A DNA stretch of 64,000 nt from Nocardia vaccinii NBRC 15922 (GCF_001613305.1 NZ_BDCC01000049.1:1-64000); one strand, 5' to 3'. Counted from the stretch's first letter, positions 1-10,098 are shown. The notes: a model not told the origin generated them from the sequence alone. Numbers and translations are program-made.

Positions 1-478
1 GGTTGGTGGTGGCGTTGGCGTGGCATACGAAGGCCAGTCGCCCGCCCGCGCGTAGGGCGCGGGCGATGTTGGTGAAGGCGGCGAGCGGATCGTCGAAGAA
101 CATCACTCCCGAACGGCTGATGACCGTGTCGAATCCTGCTGTCGGCAGCCGATAGCGCTGTGCGTCGGCGTGAATGTAGCTGATGTTGGAGATGTGTTCG
201 GCGGCAGCCAGTTCGGCGGCGACTGCCAGCATCGGGGCGGACAGATCGATGCCGGTGACCTGGCCGGTGTCGGCTCGGCGGGCGGCCAGGCGAGTGGTTT
301 GGCCGGTGCCGCACCCGATGTCCAGGACCCGGTCGGCCGATCGGAGCGCGGCAGCTGTCATCAACTGCCGGGTGTAGTCGGCGGCCATCGCGTCGTAGCG
401 GGCGGCGTGGTCGGCCCAGTGCCGTGCGTCGGGTCCGTTCCAGCGGCGAGTCTCGGTGGCATTGGGCTCGTGGGTCAT
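1..478 (-). CDS. SAM-dependent class I methyltransferase, 3' part missing (runs off left edge)
   Basis: The reading frame opens at an ATG at 478 and runs off the window. About 110 residues in, the glycine-rich SAM motif I (VLDIGCGTGQTT) is followed by an acidic residue after the second strand (GIDLS) and by a later ISRSGVMFFDD segment, which is typical of methyltransferase family 11/25. The substrate cannot be read from the fold. The start overlaps the stop of the upstream YHS gene by ATGA, so the two are probably translated together. Only the N-terminal about 159 residues are visible. Confidence 0.85.
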   Translation of the reverse strand, partial: MTHEPNATETRRWNGPDARHWADHAARYDAMAADYTRQLMTAAALRSADRVLDIGCGTGQTTRLAARRADTGQVTGIDLSAPMLAVAAELAAAEHISNISYIHADAQRYRLPTAGFDTVISRSGVMFFDDPLAAFTNIARALRAGGRLAFVCHANATTN

Positions 479-1107
479 CGCGTCGCTTCGTCGGCGAGTT
501 TGCGGCTGAAGTGTTTGCGGCAGCCTGCGCTGCAGAATCCGTAGACGGTGCCTCCGTGTTCGAGGGTCAGTTCGGGATTCGCCGCGGTCATGCCGCAGAC
601 CGGATCGATGAGTACCGCGGAGTCGACCGGGACGGTGGGACCGGATTTGGCGACGCTGATCATTTCCAGGAGCTCGGCTTCGCCGACGATGCGGCCGTCG
701 AGTCCGTAACTCCCGTCGGGGATGCCGAGTATCTGCACCTCGATCCGGGAGCGTTGCGGTTCGGTGACGAGAGTCCGGAGCGCGGCGGTGACTGCCGAGA
801 TCAGGAACGCGCTCATCTCCTTGCGCCATGGCGCGGGCAGGTAGATCCGTGCCAGGTAGCGGGGATCGGTGCTGGTGACCGGTTGCCCTCCTGCTGCCCA
901 CTGTCCGATTTCGTGGATGACGACGTGGTTGAGGTCGGCCAGCATCGTCATGACGCCAGGGTCGGCGGACGCGGCTTCCTCGGCGTGGTCGCCATCGGTG
1001 GCCGCGTAATACCGGACCAAGCGGTCGAGTGCGAGCCGGTCGGACAATTCGCGCAACTGTTCGGGGGTGTGGGTGCCGCGTGGCAGGTAGATTTCGCAGA
1101 ACAGCAT
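475..1107 (-). CDS. YHS-domain protein with tautomerase-like N-terminal part
   Basis: This is a 210-residue protein. The last about 45 residues form a YHS metal-binding domain: DPVCGM, then a CSAGCRKHF block, the pattern seen in copper-related and other metal-handling proteins. The first about 120 residues (MLFCEIYLPRGT...) resemble a tautomerase-like alpha/beta unit, but I do not see the catalytic Pro2, so that assignment is weak. I chose the ATG at 1107 because AGGAG lies just upstream; an upstream start at 1122 is possible. The gene overlaps the next methyltransferase gene by ATGA and follows the AfsR-like regulator by 55 bp on the same strand, suggesting one transcript. A metal-responsive role is an inference from the YHS motif only. 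Confidence 0.7.
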   Translation of the reverse strand: MLFCEIYLPRGTHTPEQLRELSDRLALDRLVRYYAATDGDHAEEAASADPGVMTMLADLNHVVIHEIGQWAAGGQPVTSTDPRYLARIYLPAPWRKEMSAFLISAVTAALRTLVTEPQRSRIEVQILGIPDGSYGLDGRIVGEAELLEMISVAKSGPTVPVDSAVLIDPVCGMTAANPELTLEHGGTVYGFCSAGCRKHFSRKLADEATR

Positions 1108-1162
1108 CGGTGGTCTCCTCATTGATCAGGGTTGCTGATGCTGATGCTGCACGGAGGTTCTG

Positions 1163-4100
1163 TCAGATCGCTGTCATCGGCCTGCCAGGGTGCGGGTCGG
1201 TCGTCAGCGCCGTGCGGACCAGCGCGAGTGCCGGTGTCAAGTCGAGACCGCGGCCCCGCTGATAGTGGGCGTCGAAGTCTGGGCCCAACCGGTCGGTCAG
1301 GCGGGAGCGCACCGTGAGCACGTCGGGGTCGGTGGTGGCGGCGGTGCCGCGCAGCGTGTGCGCGGCACCGAGTATCTCCGCTGCGGCTCCGGGGTGGCCG
1401 GTGAGCGACATCAGGTTCGCGACGCCGACCGCAATCGCCGCGGCCATCGGTGTGTCCGGTGTCGCGGCGCAATCCCATGCCGCGCGCAGATATTCGGTAG
1501 CGGCGGCGATATCGCGGCGGGCAAGGGCCAGTTGCGCCTGAGCCAACCGCACGAGCGTGTCCTGCGGTCCGGGCGGGCTGTCGCCGGCCAGCGCGAGATG
1601 CTGTGCCGCGCGATCGAAGTCGCCGCAGTGCCGGGCCAGTTCGGCGGTGAACAATTGGACCAGCGCAGCATCCGCACCCGTCGCCCGGACACCCAACTCC
1701 CGCAACATCGTCTCGGCGGTGTCGCGATGCCCGGCGCGGGCGTACAGGTGCGCGAGCCAGGCGCGCTGATAGTGGCCGGTCGCGCCGAGTGACCGCACCA
1801 GGCGCTCCGCCTCGGTCAAATCCATTGTCGCGGTATCGATATCACCCCGCATCTCGTTGGCCAGCCCGAGAAACGTCAAGGCCAGCGCCCGGCAATAACC
1901 ATCGCCGGCCGCCTCGTAGCGCCCGGCCGCCGTGCGTAGGTCGCCACGCATCCCGGTCAGATCGCCGACGGTCCCGCAGGCGATCGCCCGCACCAGGGCC
2001 CATCGCGCCCGCTGCCACGAATCACGCTGTGGGACTGCGGAATCCATTGCCGCAGTGGCCGCTGGGTCACCCTGCCCGATGGCCGACAATGCGGTGAGCA
2101 CGGGCTGGGCGAGCGCGTGTGGCCGGACCCGCGCAGCCACCAGCCGCGCGTCCGCGTGTTCGCCGGCGAGGATCGCGTTGAGCAGATACTGCACCGCGAC
2201 CTCGGCCACCACCTCGGGGGCTGCCCGGCCATCGACGGCCAACGCTTCGCGCATGTACCGGGAGGTCTCGGTGTGTCCGTCCCGGATCATCCAGAATTGC
2301 GCGGCAGCCGCGGCCAACCGGCACGCACTGGCAGCGTCGTGACACTCGAGTGTGAAAGCAAAAGCCGCGGTGAGGTTTTCTCGCTCGACGGTGAATTCTC
2401 CGAGCGCGCGCACCTGGTCCCGAGTACGCAGGAATTCGGAGCGCTCCTCGACGAAGGCGAGCATGTAGTCCAAGTGCGCGGCCCGCGCCCCCGGCGCCGC
2501 GCCCGATTCGTCGAGCCGGGCCAGGGCATAGGCGCGAACTGTGTCCAGCATCCGATAGCGGCCGGGCACCGATTGCAGCAGCGATTTGTCCGCAAGCGCA
2601 TCGAGCGTCGCCCAGGTGACCCCGAGTGCCGCAGCGGCCTCCGGGGTGAACGATCCGGCGAATACGGACAACCGCTCGGCCTGCTGCCGCACATCGGGCT
2701 CGAGCAAATCCCAGCTCCATGCCACCACCGCAGCGAGATCGCGGTGTCGCGACGGCAGCGCCCGCGGTCCGGCAAGGGGAGGTTCGGATCGATCCGAGAG
2801 GCGAGAAGCCAGCTGTGTGACGGTCATCGACCGGAGCCGGGCCGCGGCCAGTTCGATCGCCAGCGGCAGACCGTCGAGCATGCGGCAGATCTGTCCCATG
2901 AGCAGCAGATCGTCGCCGGTCGCACGGAAATCCGGGCGCGCGGCTTCAGCGCGGTCCAGGAACAAGCGCACCGCTGGACCGGGCGCATCATCGGCTCCCG
3001 GCTCCGGGACCGGAAGGGGCTGCACTGGATAGAGACGTTCGCCCATGACGCCCAACGGTTCCCGGCTGGTGGCCAGGATACGTACACCGGGGCAGTCCGC
3101 CAGCAGCCGGGCAGTCAGTGCTGCAACCCCGTCGAGGACCTGCTCGCAATTGTCCAGGGCGAGCAGAACGCGTTTGTGTCCCAATGCCTCCCGCAACCGC
3201 GACAGCGGATCGCCGGCCGTGTCCGGGGCGGCGATCCGAGATGGCCCGACGACCGCTGCCACCGCCGAGGCGACCGTGTCGGCATTCGAGCATCCGGACA
3301 ACTCCACGAGCCCGCACTCCTGCATCGCGGAATCCGGGCGCGTGGCGGCCACCTGAATCGCCAGCCGGGTCTTTCCGACGCCACCGGGACCGATCAGGGT
3401 CACAAGCCGGTGTGCAGCCAGGATCGCTTGTACCGCTGCGCAATCCGATTCTCGCCCGATCAGCCTTGTCAATGGCGCCGGTAAGGCCGTCGGGGTCGGA
3501 TCGGGTGTCTGCCGGCCGTGCAGCACGGTCAGATATTCGCGCTGTAACAGCGGGCCGGGATCGGAGCCGAGCTCCTCGGCCAGCAACCGCCGAGCCTGCT
3601 CGTACATTCGTAGCGCATCCCCGTCGCGGGCCTGCGCGACCAATCCCCGCATGGCCAGCGCCCGGAGCCGCTCCCGCAGTGGATGCGCCCGGATCAGCGC
3701 TTCCGTCTCCGCGACCACCATCTGTGCCCGGCCCAGCAGCAGATCTGTCTCCAGTCGATCCTCCACCACGCCCAACCACACCTCACCCAGCCGGACCCGC
3801 GCTGCCTCCGCGTAGTCCGCGTGCCCAGCGTCGAGCAATGGGTCTCCGGCCCACAACGCGAGCGCATCGTGGGACAGCGCCGCGGCCCGTGAGATGTCGC
3901 CGGATTCCAGGGCCCGGCGAGTGCTGCGAGCCAGGTGTTCGAATCGGTGCACATCCACCGCATCGGGTGCCAGATCCAGTTGGTAGGAACCCGCGGGTCC
4001 GGTGACCACCGGACTGCCGGGCAACGCTCGCCGCAACCGCGCCACCAGTGAATGCACCGCCGCAGCCGGATGCTCGGGTGGATTCCGCGGCCACACTGCC

Positions 4101-4252
4101 TCGCCCAGCGCCGCGGGGCCGACCATCCGGCCGCAATCCCACGCCAACCGCACCAGCAGCGCCCGCACCCGTGGCCCTGGAACCTCGACTCCGCACTGGC
4201 CGTCGAGCACACGCAACGGGCCGATCACCGCCACCTGCATGCCCACCACCAT
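1163..4252 (-). CDS. AfsR/SARP-type transcriptional regulator (BTAD + NB-ARC ATPase)
   Basis: This protein of about 1029 residues has the order of large AfsR-like regulators. An OmpR/PhoB-like winged helix occupies roughly residues 5-90 (GPLRVLDG..., ALLVRLAW). A bacterial transcriptional activation domain (BTAD) follows to about 250. Next is a STAND/NB-ARC ATPase with Walker A in TLIGPGGVGKTRLA and Walker B-like LLALDNCEQVLD, then a long C-terminal helical-repeat (TPR-like) region. Such proteins activate nearby genes on sensing an unknown signal. The ATG at 4252 is favoured by GGAAG upstream; ATG 4240 (MQVAVIGPL) is also possible. It lies between the MOSC-reductase and YHS genes on the same strand. 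Confidence 0.88.
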   Translation of the reverse strand: MVVGMQVAVIGPLRVLDGQCGVEVPGPRVRALLVRLAWDCGRMVGPAALGEAVWPRNPPEHPAAAVHSLVARLRRALPGSPVVTGPAGSYQLDLAPDAVDVHRFEHLARSTRRALESGDISRAAALSHDALALWAGDPLLDAGHADYAEAARVRLGEVWLGVVEDRLETDLLLGRAQMVVAETEALIRAHPLRERLRALAMRGLVAQARDGDALRMYEQARRLLAEELGSDPGPLLQREYLTVLHGRQTPDPTPTALPAPLTRLIGRESDCAAVQAILAAHRLVTLIGPGGVGKTRLAIQVAATRPDSAMQECGLVELSGCSNADTVASAVAAVVGPSRIAAPDTAGDPLSRLREALGHKRVLLALDNCEQVLDGVAALTARLLADCPGVRILATSREPLGVMGERLYPVQPLPVPEPGADDAPGPAVRLFLDRAEAARPDFRATGDDLLLMGQICRMLDGLPLAIELAAARLRSMTVTQLASRLSDRSEPPLAGPRALPSRHRDLAAVVAWSWDLLEPDVRQQAERLSVFAGSFTPEAAAALGVTWATLDALADKSLLQSVPGRYRMLDTVRAYALARLDESGAAPGARAAHLDYMLAFVEERSEFLRTRDQVRALGEFTVERENLTAAFAFTLECHDAASACRLAAAAAQFWMIRDGHTETSRYMREALAVDGRAAPEVVAEVAVQYLLNAILAGEHADARLVAARVRPHALAQPVLTALSAIGQGDPAATAAMDSAVPQRDSWQRARWALVRAIACGTVGDLTGMRGDLRTAAGRYEAAGDGYCRALALTFLGLANEMRGDIDTATMDLTEAERLVRSLGATGHYQRAWLAHLYARAGHRDTAETMLRELGVRATGADAALVQLFTAELARHCGDFDRAAQHLALAGDSPPGPQDTLVRLAQAQLALARRDIAAATEYLRAAWDCAATPDTPMAAAIAVGVANLMSLTGHPGAAAEILGAAHTLRGTAATTDPDVLTVRSRLTDRLGPDFDAHYQRGRGLDLTPALALVRTALTTDPHPGRPMTAI

Positions 4253-4405
4253 GCCACTTCCACGGGCGCCGTCGCCTGGTATCGCAAGCTGTCGGCGATC
4301 GAATCGGGCAGGGGGAGAGGCGCCCCCAAATGTGCTGGGGTGCACTGCAGGTCGAGTTCGGGACAGTGGCAGGCCCGCCGAGCCGGGGCATCGCGTCGGC
4401 GGGCG

Positions 4406-6130
4406 CTACATATCCAGGACGATGTCGGCCCTGGGCTGGGCACAGCAGATGAGGACTTCACCATCGGGTGGGGGTTCCAGTGGTGCGGGGCTGTAGCCGA
4501 CAGCGCCGGACAACAGAGCGGTGGTACATGTGTGGCATACGCCGGTGCGGCAGCTCCAGCGGGCGGGGACGTCGCAGGCGTCGGCGAGTTCGAGCACGCT
4601 GCGCACACGCTCGGGGAAAGGCACCGAGATTCCGCTGCGGGCGAAGGTGACGAGCGGGCCGGTACCCGGTGGTCCCGAGGGCTGGTGGGGCGATAACCCG
4701 GCCTGGTCGGTGAGGCCCGGATTGATCGAAGGCAGGGCCCCGAACAGCTCGGTGTGGATGTGGGCCGGATCGATCCCGGCGGCACCGAGTGCGTCCTGCA
4801 TATCCGCCATGAAGGAGGCGGGGCCGCACACGTAGGCGGTCCCGGAGGACGGAATGGACAGCGCGATCAGCTTGTCCTTGGTGAGGCGCCCGAAGCAAGC
4901 GTGGGCACGGTCGTGGTCCTCGGGGGACGCGGCGCTGTAGAACACGTGCTCGCAGGCGTGCGGCAGCGAGGCGAGCAGGGCGTGCACCTCGGCCGCCAGC
5001 GGGAGTTCCTGCGGCCGCCGAGCACCGTGGATCCACCAGACCTCACGGTCGCTGCCGCGGGCGGCAAGCTCATGCAGCATGGACAGCACCGGTGTAAGAC
5101 CGATACCGGCTGAAATGAGCAGAACCGGGCCGGTGCCCTCGTCGAGCACGAATTCACCGCGGGGTGCTGCGGCGTCCAGGACGTCGCCCGGCCGCACCTT
5201 CGTGGTCAGGTAATCGCTTACGGTGCCGTGCGGTTCGTGTTTGACACTGATTCGGTAACCGCCGGCATCGGGCATCGCGGACAGTGAATAGCTCCGTACC
5301 GGAGCGGGCCGCCCGGCACCGGGGATCCGCAGCGTCAGGTATTGGCCCGCGCGGGCCGCCGGGAGCCGGGTGCCGTCCGGGTTGGTCAGGCGGATCGAGG
5401 AGACCGTAGTGCTCTCGGGAACGACCTCGGCCACCTGCAGCGCGCGGAAACCATTCCAGGCTGGGGCGGTAACAGTGCCCGCAGTGTCGGCGGCCGCGAG
5501 CAGCTCACGGAACGAGTCCTGCCACCCCTGGCTCAACGCGGGGATCCGCAGGGCGCGGCGCAGCGTGGCAGGGGCGCGCCCGGGAAGGTAGAGCAGTGCG
5601 TCGGCGTCGGCCACACTGAGCGCGCCGGGCCCGGTCCTGGTCTGGATGATCCGGTCGCCGGCCTGGATGATTCCCTCCCGGATGACTCGCATGTAGAAGC
5701 CGGGGCGGTGGTGGCTGACCAGCAGTGCGGGCAATTCGGGTTCACCGAGGCGAAGGCCGACGCGGTAGCAGGTGACCCGTGGCTGGGTGACTTCGAACTC
5801 GGCCTCGCCGATGCGATACCGGTCGCCGATACAGACCTCGTCGTCGGGCAGGCCGTCGACGGTGAGGTTCTCCCCGAACTGGCCGTAGCCGAGGTCGTCG
5901 CGTCCGAGGTGCTGCCGCCAATGCCGATAGGACTGGATCTGGTACACCAGCACGGCCCGTTGCTCGCCGCCGTGGCCGTTGGTGTCGCCTTGGCCGTCGC
6001 CATCGATGTTGAGCCGGCGGACCACGGCAGGGCCGGGTACGGGGTACTTCCACACACCGGTGTAGATGGTCCTGCCCTGCCAGGAGACGTTCTTCGGCAT
6101 GCCGACGTTCACCGACAGCAAGGACGGCAT
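4406..6130 (-). CDS. MOSC domain / flavin reductase / [2Fe-2S] ferredoxin fusion protein
   Basis: This is a 574-residue redox enzyme with three modules. Residues about 1-215 are a YiiM-like MOSC domain (CYRVGLRLGEPELP region) of the molybdenum-cofactor sulfurase type. Residues about 225-470 are a ferredoxin-NADP reductase-type FAD/NAD part, with RSYSLSAMP for FAD and ISAGIGLTPVLSML for NAD. The C-terminus is a plant-type [2Fe-2S] ferredoxin with SCRTGVCHTC and a final ICCAQP cysteine. The fusion fits electron delivery from NAD(P)H to a MOSC-linked reduction, by analogy with YiiM-type N-hydroxylated-substrate reductases (inference). The start ATG at 6130 has GAAGGAG upstream. The AfsR-like gene follows on the same strand after about 150 bp. 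Confidence 0.85.
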   Translation of the reverse strand: MPSLLSVNVGMPKNVSWQGRTIYTGVWKYPVPGPAVVRRLNIDGDGQGDTNGHGGEQRAVLVYQIQSYRHWRQHLGRDDLGYGQFGENLTVDGLPDDEVCIGDRYRIGEAEFEVTQPRVTCYRVGLRLGEPELPALLVSHHRPGFYMRVIREGIIQAGDRIIQTRTGPGALSVADADALLYLPGRAPATLRRALRIPALSQGWQDSFRELLAAADTAGTVTAPAWNGFRALQVAEVVPESTTVSSIRLTNPDGTRLPAARAGQYLTLRIPGAGRPAPVRSYSLSAMPDAGGYRISVKHEPHGTVSDYLTTKVRPGDVLDAAAPRGEFVLDEGTGPVLLISAGIGLTPVLSMLHELAARGSDREVWWIHGARRPQELPLAAEVHALLASLPHACEHVFYSAASPEDHDRAHACFGRLTKDKLIALSIPSSGTAYVCGPASFMADMQDALGAAGIDPAHIHTELFGALPSINPGLTDQAGLSPHQPSGPPGTGPLVTFARSGISVPFPERVRSVLELADACDVPARWSCRTGVCHTCTTALLSGAVGYSPAPLEPPPDGEVLICCAQPRADIVLDM

Positions 6131-6276
6131 CGGTTGCTCCTTCCTCGGTGATTGCGGTTGTGACGACCCCGGTCAGGGTTGATGTGCGGCAGTCGTTTCG
6201 TCGGGCGCACCATCCCGGAGATGCGCCGTACCTCGGTCCAGGCGTCCTCGTACGACCATGCCACGCCGCGTGCCCG

Positions 6277-7143
6277 TCACGACAGTGCTCGCCCGAGGAA
6301 GCTGCGGATGCAGCCCGTGGCCGCGTCGAGGTGGCTTTCGAGCAGGAAGTGGCCGCCGTCGAACAGGCAGATCTCGGCGCCCGGCGCGTCATCGGCGAAG
6401 GCGAGCGCGCCGTCGGGTCGGAATATCTCGTCGTTGCGGCCCCACACGGCCAGCAGCGGGACCCGGCTGTCACGCAGGTAGGCGTGCAGCTTCGGATACA
6501 GCAGGAGGTTGCCCGCGTAATCGGCGAACAGCCGCAACTGCACCAGGTCGTTCCCGGGCCGGGACAGCAGGGCGAAGTCGTGGTACCAGGTATCGGGGCT
6601 GACCAGGCTCTCGTCCGGGACGCCGTGCAGGTACTGCCACCGAGTGACCTCCAGGGTCAGCGCTTGGCGGACCGCCGCTTCGGTCTGCGGGTTCTGGTCC
6701 TGCCAGTACGACCGTATCGGTTTCCAGAACTCCTGCGCGAGCCCCACCTCATAGCCGTTGCCGCTCTGGCTGATGATAGCCGTGACGGCGGCCGGATCCG
6801 CCAAGGCCAGCCGCCATCCGACCGGTGCGCCGTAGTCCTGGACATACAGGGCGAACCGCCTGATCCCGAGCTCACTCAGCAGGCCCGCGGTCAGGTCCGC
6901 CAAGGCGTCGAAGGTGTAGTCGAATTCGTCCGCGGGCGGTGCGTCGGACAGGCCGAAGCCCAGGTGGTCCGGGGCGATCACGTGATACCGGTCGGCCAGC
7001 AGTGGGATCAGGTTGCGGAACATGAACGAGCTGGTGGGGAAGCCATGCAGCAGTACAACGGTGGGCGCACCGGATGGCCCCGCTTCGCGGTAGAACAGCT
7101 GTTGCCCACGGACGGTGGCATAACAGTGGTGAATTGTCGGCAT
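6277..7143 (-). CDS. alpha/beta hydrolase, haloalkane dehalogenase/epoxide hydrolase type
   Basis: This 288-residue alpha/beta-hydrolase has an HGFP oxyanion-hole motif (LLHGFPTSSF) and a nucleophile elbow with aspartate instead of serine (VQDYGAPVG). Aspartate at that place is typical of haloalkane dehalogenases and epoxide hydrolases. A late histidine (FDGGHFLLES) completes the triad. I chose ATG 7143 because GGAG lies 6 bases upstream; the longer frame from 7197 adds a poorly conserved leader. It is transcribed away from the LuxR-type regulator starting at 7279, so both probably share the short divergent promoter region, and that regulator is a candidate controller. Confidence 0.85.
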   Translation of the reverse strand: MPTIHHCYATVRGQQLFYREAGPSGAPTVVLLHGFPTSSFMFRNLIPLLADRYHVIAPDHLGFGLSDAPPADEFDYTFDALADLTAGLLSELGIRRFALYVQDYGAPVGWRLALADPAAVTAIISQSGNGYEVGLAQEFWKPIRSYWQDQNPQTEAAVRQALTLEVTRWQYLHGVPDESLVSPDTWYHDFALLSRPGNDLVQLRLFADYAGNLLLYPKLHAYLRDSRVPLLAVWGRNDEIFRPDGALAFADDAPGAEICLFDGGHFLLESHLDAATGCIRSFLGRALS

Positions 7144-7278
7144 CCGGACTCCGTTCACGATCGGTCCTGGACTGTTGTTCATGCTGGGTCCCAGCATGCG
7201 GCGGCAGGGGGAGGGGCCGCATCCGCCGATGGCTGGTCATCGGCGCCAGTGCGCCGGCAAAAGGGATAACGTGACGCT

Positions 7279-10056
7279 GTGGGTATGTCCGCGGATCTAC
7301 CTAAGTGGAGACGTGCGGCGGAGCTGACGGGCCGCCGGGGCGAATGCGGGGTGCTCGACTGGCTGATCGGGGCTGTCCGCGCTGGTGAAAGCCGCGCTTT
7401 GCTGGTCCATGGTGAACCAGGCGTGGGTAAGACGGCCCTACTGGATTATCTGGCCGTACAGGCGCTGGGCTGTCGCATCGTGCGCGCCGCCGGAGTCGAG
7501 TCGGAGGTAGAGCTTGCGTTCGCGGGGTTGCATCAGCTGTGCGCGCCGCACCTGAACCGGCTCCAGCATCTCCCCGTACCCCAGCGTGATGCGCTGCGGA
7601 CCGCGTTCGGCATCACTGCCGGGCCGGTACCGGACCGGTTCCTGGTCGGTCTGGCCGTGCTGGGGTTGCTGTCCGAGGTTGCCGAACAGCGGCCGCTGAT
7701 ATGCCTGATCGATGACCAGCAGTGGCTCGACCGCGTCTCGGCACAGGTCCTCGCGTTCGTCGCACGCCGCCTGGGGACGGAGGCGATCGGCTTGGTCTTC
7801 GCGGCCCGCGGCGTAAGCCGCGACCTGGCGGGAGTGCCGGAACTGCCGGTCGGGGGGCTGCGCGACGCGGACGCCCGGGCCCTGCTCGACGCGGCGCTGA
7901 CCGGGCCGATCGATGTGCGCGTGCGGGACCAGATCGTCTTCGAGACACGGGGTAACCCGTTGGCGCTGCTGGAGCTGCCGCGGGGGTTGACCCCGTCGGA
8001 GCTGGCCGGGGGGTTCGGGTTCCCCAGCCTGGGTGCACTCTCGGGCAGCATCGAAGAGAAGTTCGTTCGACAAATCGGTACCCTCCCCGAACAGACCCGG
8101 CTCCTACTGCAGATCGCGGCGGCTGACCCGTCGGGCGACTCGGCCCTGGTGTGGCGAGCAGCCGCTCGGTATGGGGTCGGCGCCGAGGCAACGGCACCAG
8201 CTGCCGACGCCGGCCTGGCCGAGTTCGGCACCGGCGTGCGGTTCCGTCATCCGCTGGCACGCTCGGCGGCCTACCGATCAGCGTCGACCCACGACAGACA
8301 GCGGGTGCATCGGGCCCTGGCCGAGGCCACCGATCAGCACCTCGATCCCGACCGGCGGGCCTGGCACCAGGCCCAAGCCGCCTCGGGACCCGATGAGGAC
8401 GTCGCCGCCGAGCTCGAGCACTCGGCAGGGCGAGCCCGAGCACGCGGCGGTCTGGCGGCGGCAGCCGCATTCCTGGAGCGGGCGGCCGCTCTCACGCCGG
8501 ACCCGGAGCAACGGGTCAGGCGGGCGCTGGCTGCCGCGCAGGCCACCATCCAGGCGGGTGCCCTCGACGTGGCGCGGGACCTTCTGACGATGGCTGAATC
8601 CGGGCCGCTCAGCAACCTCCAGCAGGCGAACGTCGACGTCATGCGCGCCCGACTCGCCTTCATCACCAGCCGGGGCGGTGATGCGCCGAGACTGCTGCTG
8701 AAGGCGGCCGGGCGGCTCGAGTCCATCGATGCGGATCTTTCCCGTGCGACCTACCTGGACGCATTGGTTGCCGCGATCTTCGCCGGCTCCCTGGCCGGCC
8801 CGGGTGGCACAATCCTCGACGTGGCCGCCGCGGCCGGCGCGGCACCTCCGCCGACGTGTGCCCCCCGCGCTGCCGACCTCCTTCTCGATGGCACGGCAGC
8901 GGCCCTTCACGTGGGGTATGCGGCAGGAGTCCCGGCCCTGCGCAGGGCCCTGACCTGTTTCGGTGACGGGATGTCCGCCGACGAGGAGCTGCGTCGGATG
9001 TATCTGGCATGCATCACGGCCATGCGACTCTGGGATGACGATTGTTGGGACGCGCTCTCGGCGCGGTACGTACAGCTCGCACGCGAGGTCGGGGCGCTCA
9101 GCGAGCTTCCGCTCGCCCTCACCGCACGTGCCTACTTGCTGTTGTTCACCGGCGACCTGACCGCTGCGGCGTCGCTGACCGACGAACTGCAGACGGTCAC
9201 CGAAGTGACGGGGAGCGGTCTTGCGCCCTACGCCGCCATGGGCCTGGCCGCGCTCCGCGGCGACGAGGCCGGGGCATCCGCCCTGATCGCCGCCACGATA
9301 AGAGACGTGACAAGGCGCGGGGAGGGCGTCGGGATCACCTTCGCCGAATGGGCGAATGCCGCGCTCAACAACGGCCTCGGCAACTACGACAAGGCCGTGG
9401 CCGCGGGTCTGCGTGCCACCACCGACGACATGGACCCCGCTTCGCTGTGCTGGTCTTTGGTCGAGTTGATCGAGGCCGCGGCGCGCTGCGGTATGACCGA
9501 GACCGCGAGCTGTGCCTACGGCCGGCTCACCGAGATGGCCGGCGCCAGCGCCACCGACTGGGTGCTGGCGGCCCAGGCACGGTCGCAGGCGCTGTTGAGT
9601 GAAGGCGAAACAGCGGAGCGCCTCTACCGCGAGGCGATCGCCCGCTTCGGAAAGACCAGGCTCCGCGTCGATCTGGCCCGCGCTCATCTGCTGTACGGGG
9701 AGTGGCTGCGCCGGGAACGTCGCCGCACCGATGCACGCGAACAACTGCGTAGAGCCCACGGCATGCTGGAGGGGATGGGTATCGCGGCGTTCGCCGAGCG
9801 CGCCGGCCGCGAACTGCGCGCCGCCGGCGGAACCGCGCACAAGCGCACGCTTCCGGCCGAGCATGAGGGATTGACCGCCCAGGAGGCCCAGATCGCCCGG
9901 ATGGCCCGCGATGGATTGTCGAATCCGGAGATCGGCACCCGTCTGTTCCTGAGTGCTCGCACTGTCCAGTACCACCTTCGCAAGGTCTTCACCAAGCTCG
10001 GCATCACCTCGCGCAGTCAACTCGACCGGGTTCTTGCCAACACGCCGACCAGCTGA
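7279..10056 (+). CDS. LuxR-family large ATP-binding regulator (LAL type)
   Basis: This is a 925-residue protein starting with GTG at 7279 (ATG 7285 is an in-frame alternative). An N-terminal ATPase carries Walker A HGEPGVGKT at residues 44-52 and a Walker B-like ICLIDDQQWLD near 145. A long helical-repeat middle follows. The last about 60 residues form a LuxR/NarL helix-turn-helix (LTAQEAQIARMARDGLSNPE, then ARTVQYHLRKVFTKLG). LAL proteins activate catabolic or secondary-metabolite genes when ATP and an inducer bind. It is divergent from the alpha/beta hydrolase with about 135 bp between the starts, which suggests local control of that enzyme (inference). Confidence 0.88.
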   Translation: MGMSADLPKWRRAAELTGRRGECGVLDWLIGAVRAGESRALLVHGEPGVGKTALLDYLAVQALGCRIVRAAGVESEVELAFAGLHQLCAPHLNRLQHLPVPQRDALRTAFGITAGPVPDRFLVGLAVLGLLSEVAEQRPLICLIDDQQWLDRVSAQVLAFVARRLGTEAIGLVFAARGVSRDLAGVPELPVGGLRDADARALLDAALTGPIDVRVRDQIVFETRGNPLALLELPRGLTPSELAGGFGFPSLGALSGSIEEKFVRQIGTLPEQTRLLLQIAAADPSGDSALVWRAAARYGVGAEATAPAADAGLAEFGTGVRFRHPLARSAAYRSASTHDRQRVHRALAEATDQHLDPDRRAWHQAQAASGPDEDVAAELEHSAGRARARGGLAAAAAFLERAAALTPDPEQRVRRALAAAQATIQAGALDVARDLLTMAESGPLSNLQQANVDVMRARLAFITSRGGDAPRLLLKAAGRLESIDADLSRATYLDALVAAIFAGSLAGPGGTILDVAAAAGAAPPPTCAPRAADLLLDGTAAALHVGYAAGVPALRRALTCFGDGMSADEELRRMYLACITAMRLWDDDCWDALSARYVQLAREVGALSELPLALTARAYLLLFTGDLTAAASLTDELQTVTEVTGSGLAPYAAMGLAALRGDEAGASALIAATIRDVTRRGEGVGITFAEWANAALNNGLGNYDKAVAAGLRATTDDMDPASLCWSLVELIEAAARCGMTETASCAYGRLTEMAGASATDWVLAAQARSQALLSEGETAERLYREAIARFGKTRLRVDLARAHLLYGEWLRRERRRTDAREQLRRAHGMLEGMGIAAFAERAGRELRAAGGTAHKRTLPAEHEGLTAQEAQIARMARDGLSNPEIGTRLFLSARTVQYHLRKVFTKLGITSRSQLDRVLANTPTS

Positions 10057-10098
10057 CTGGATAGCGGGTTCGCCGGGGGCGCGTATCCGAGGAGTTGG

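Noticed and set aside
2117..3484. A 455-residue rightward open frame inside the AfsR-like gene
   Set aside because: It is antisense to a regulator with intact BTAD and P-loop motifs; its Arg/Gln-rich translation is typical of GC-rich shadow frames.
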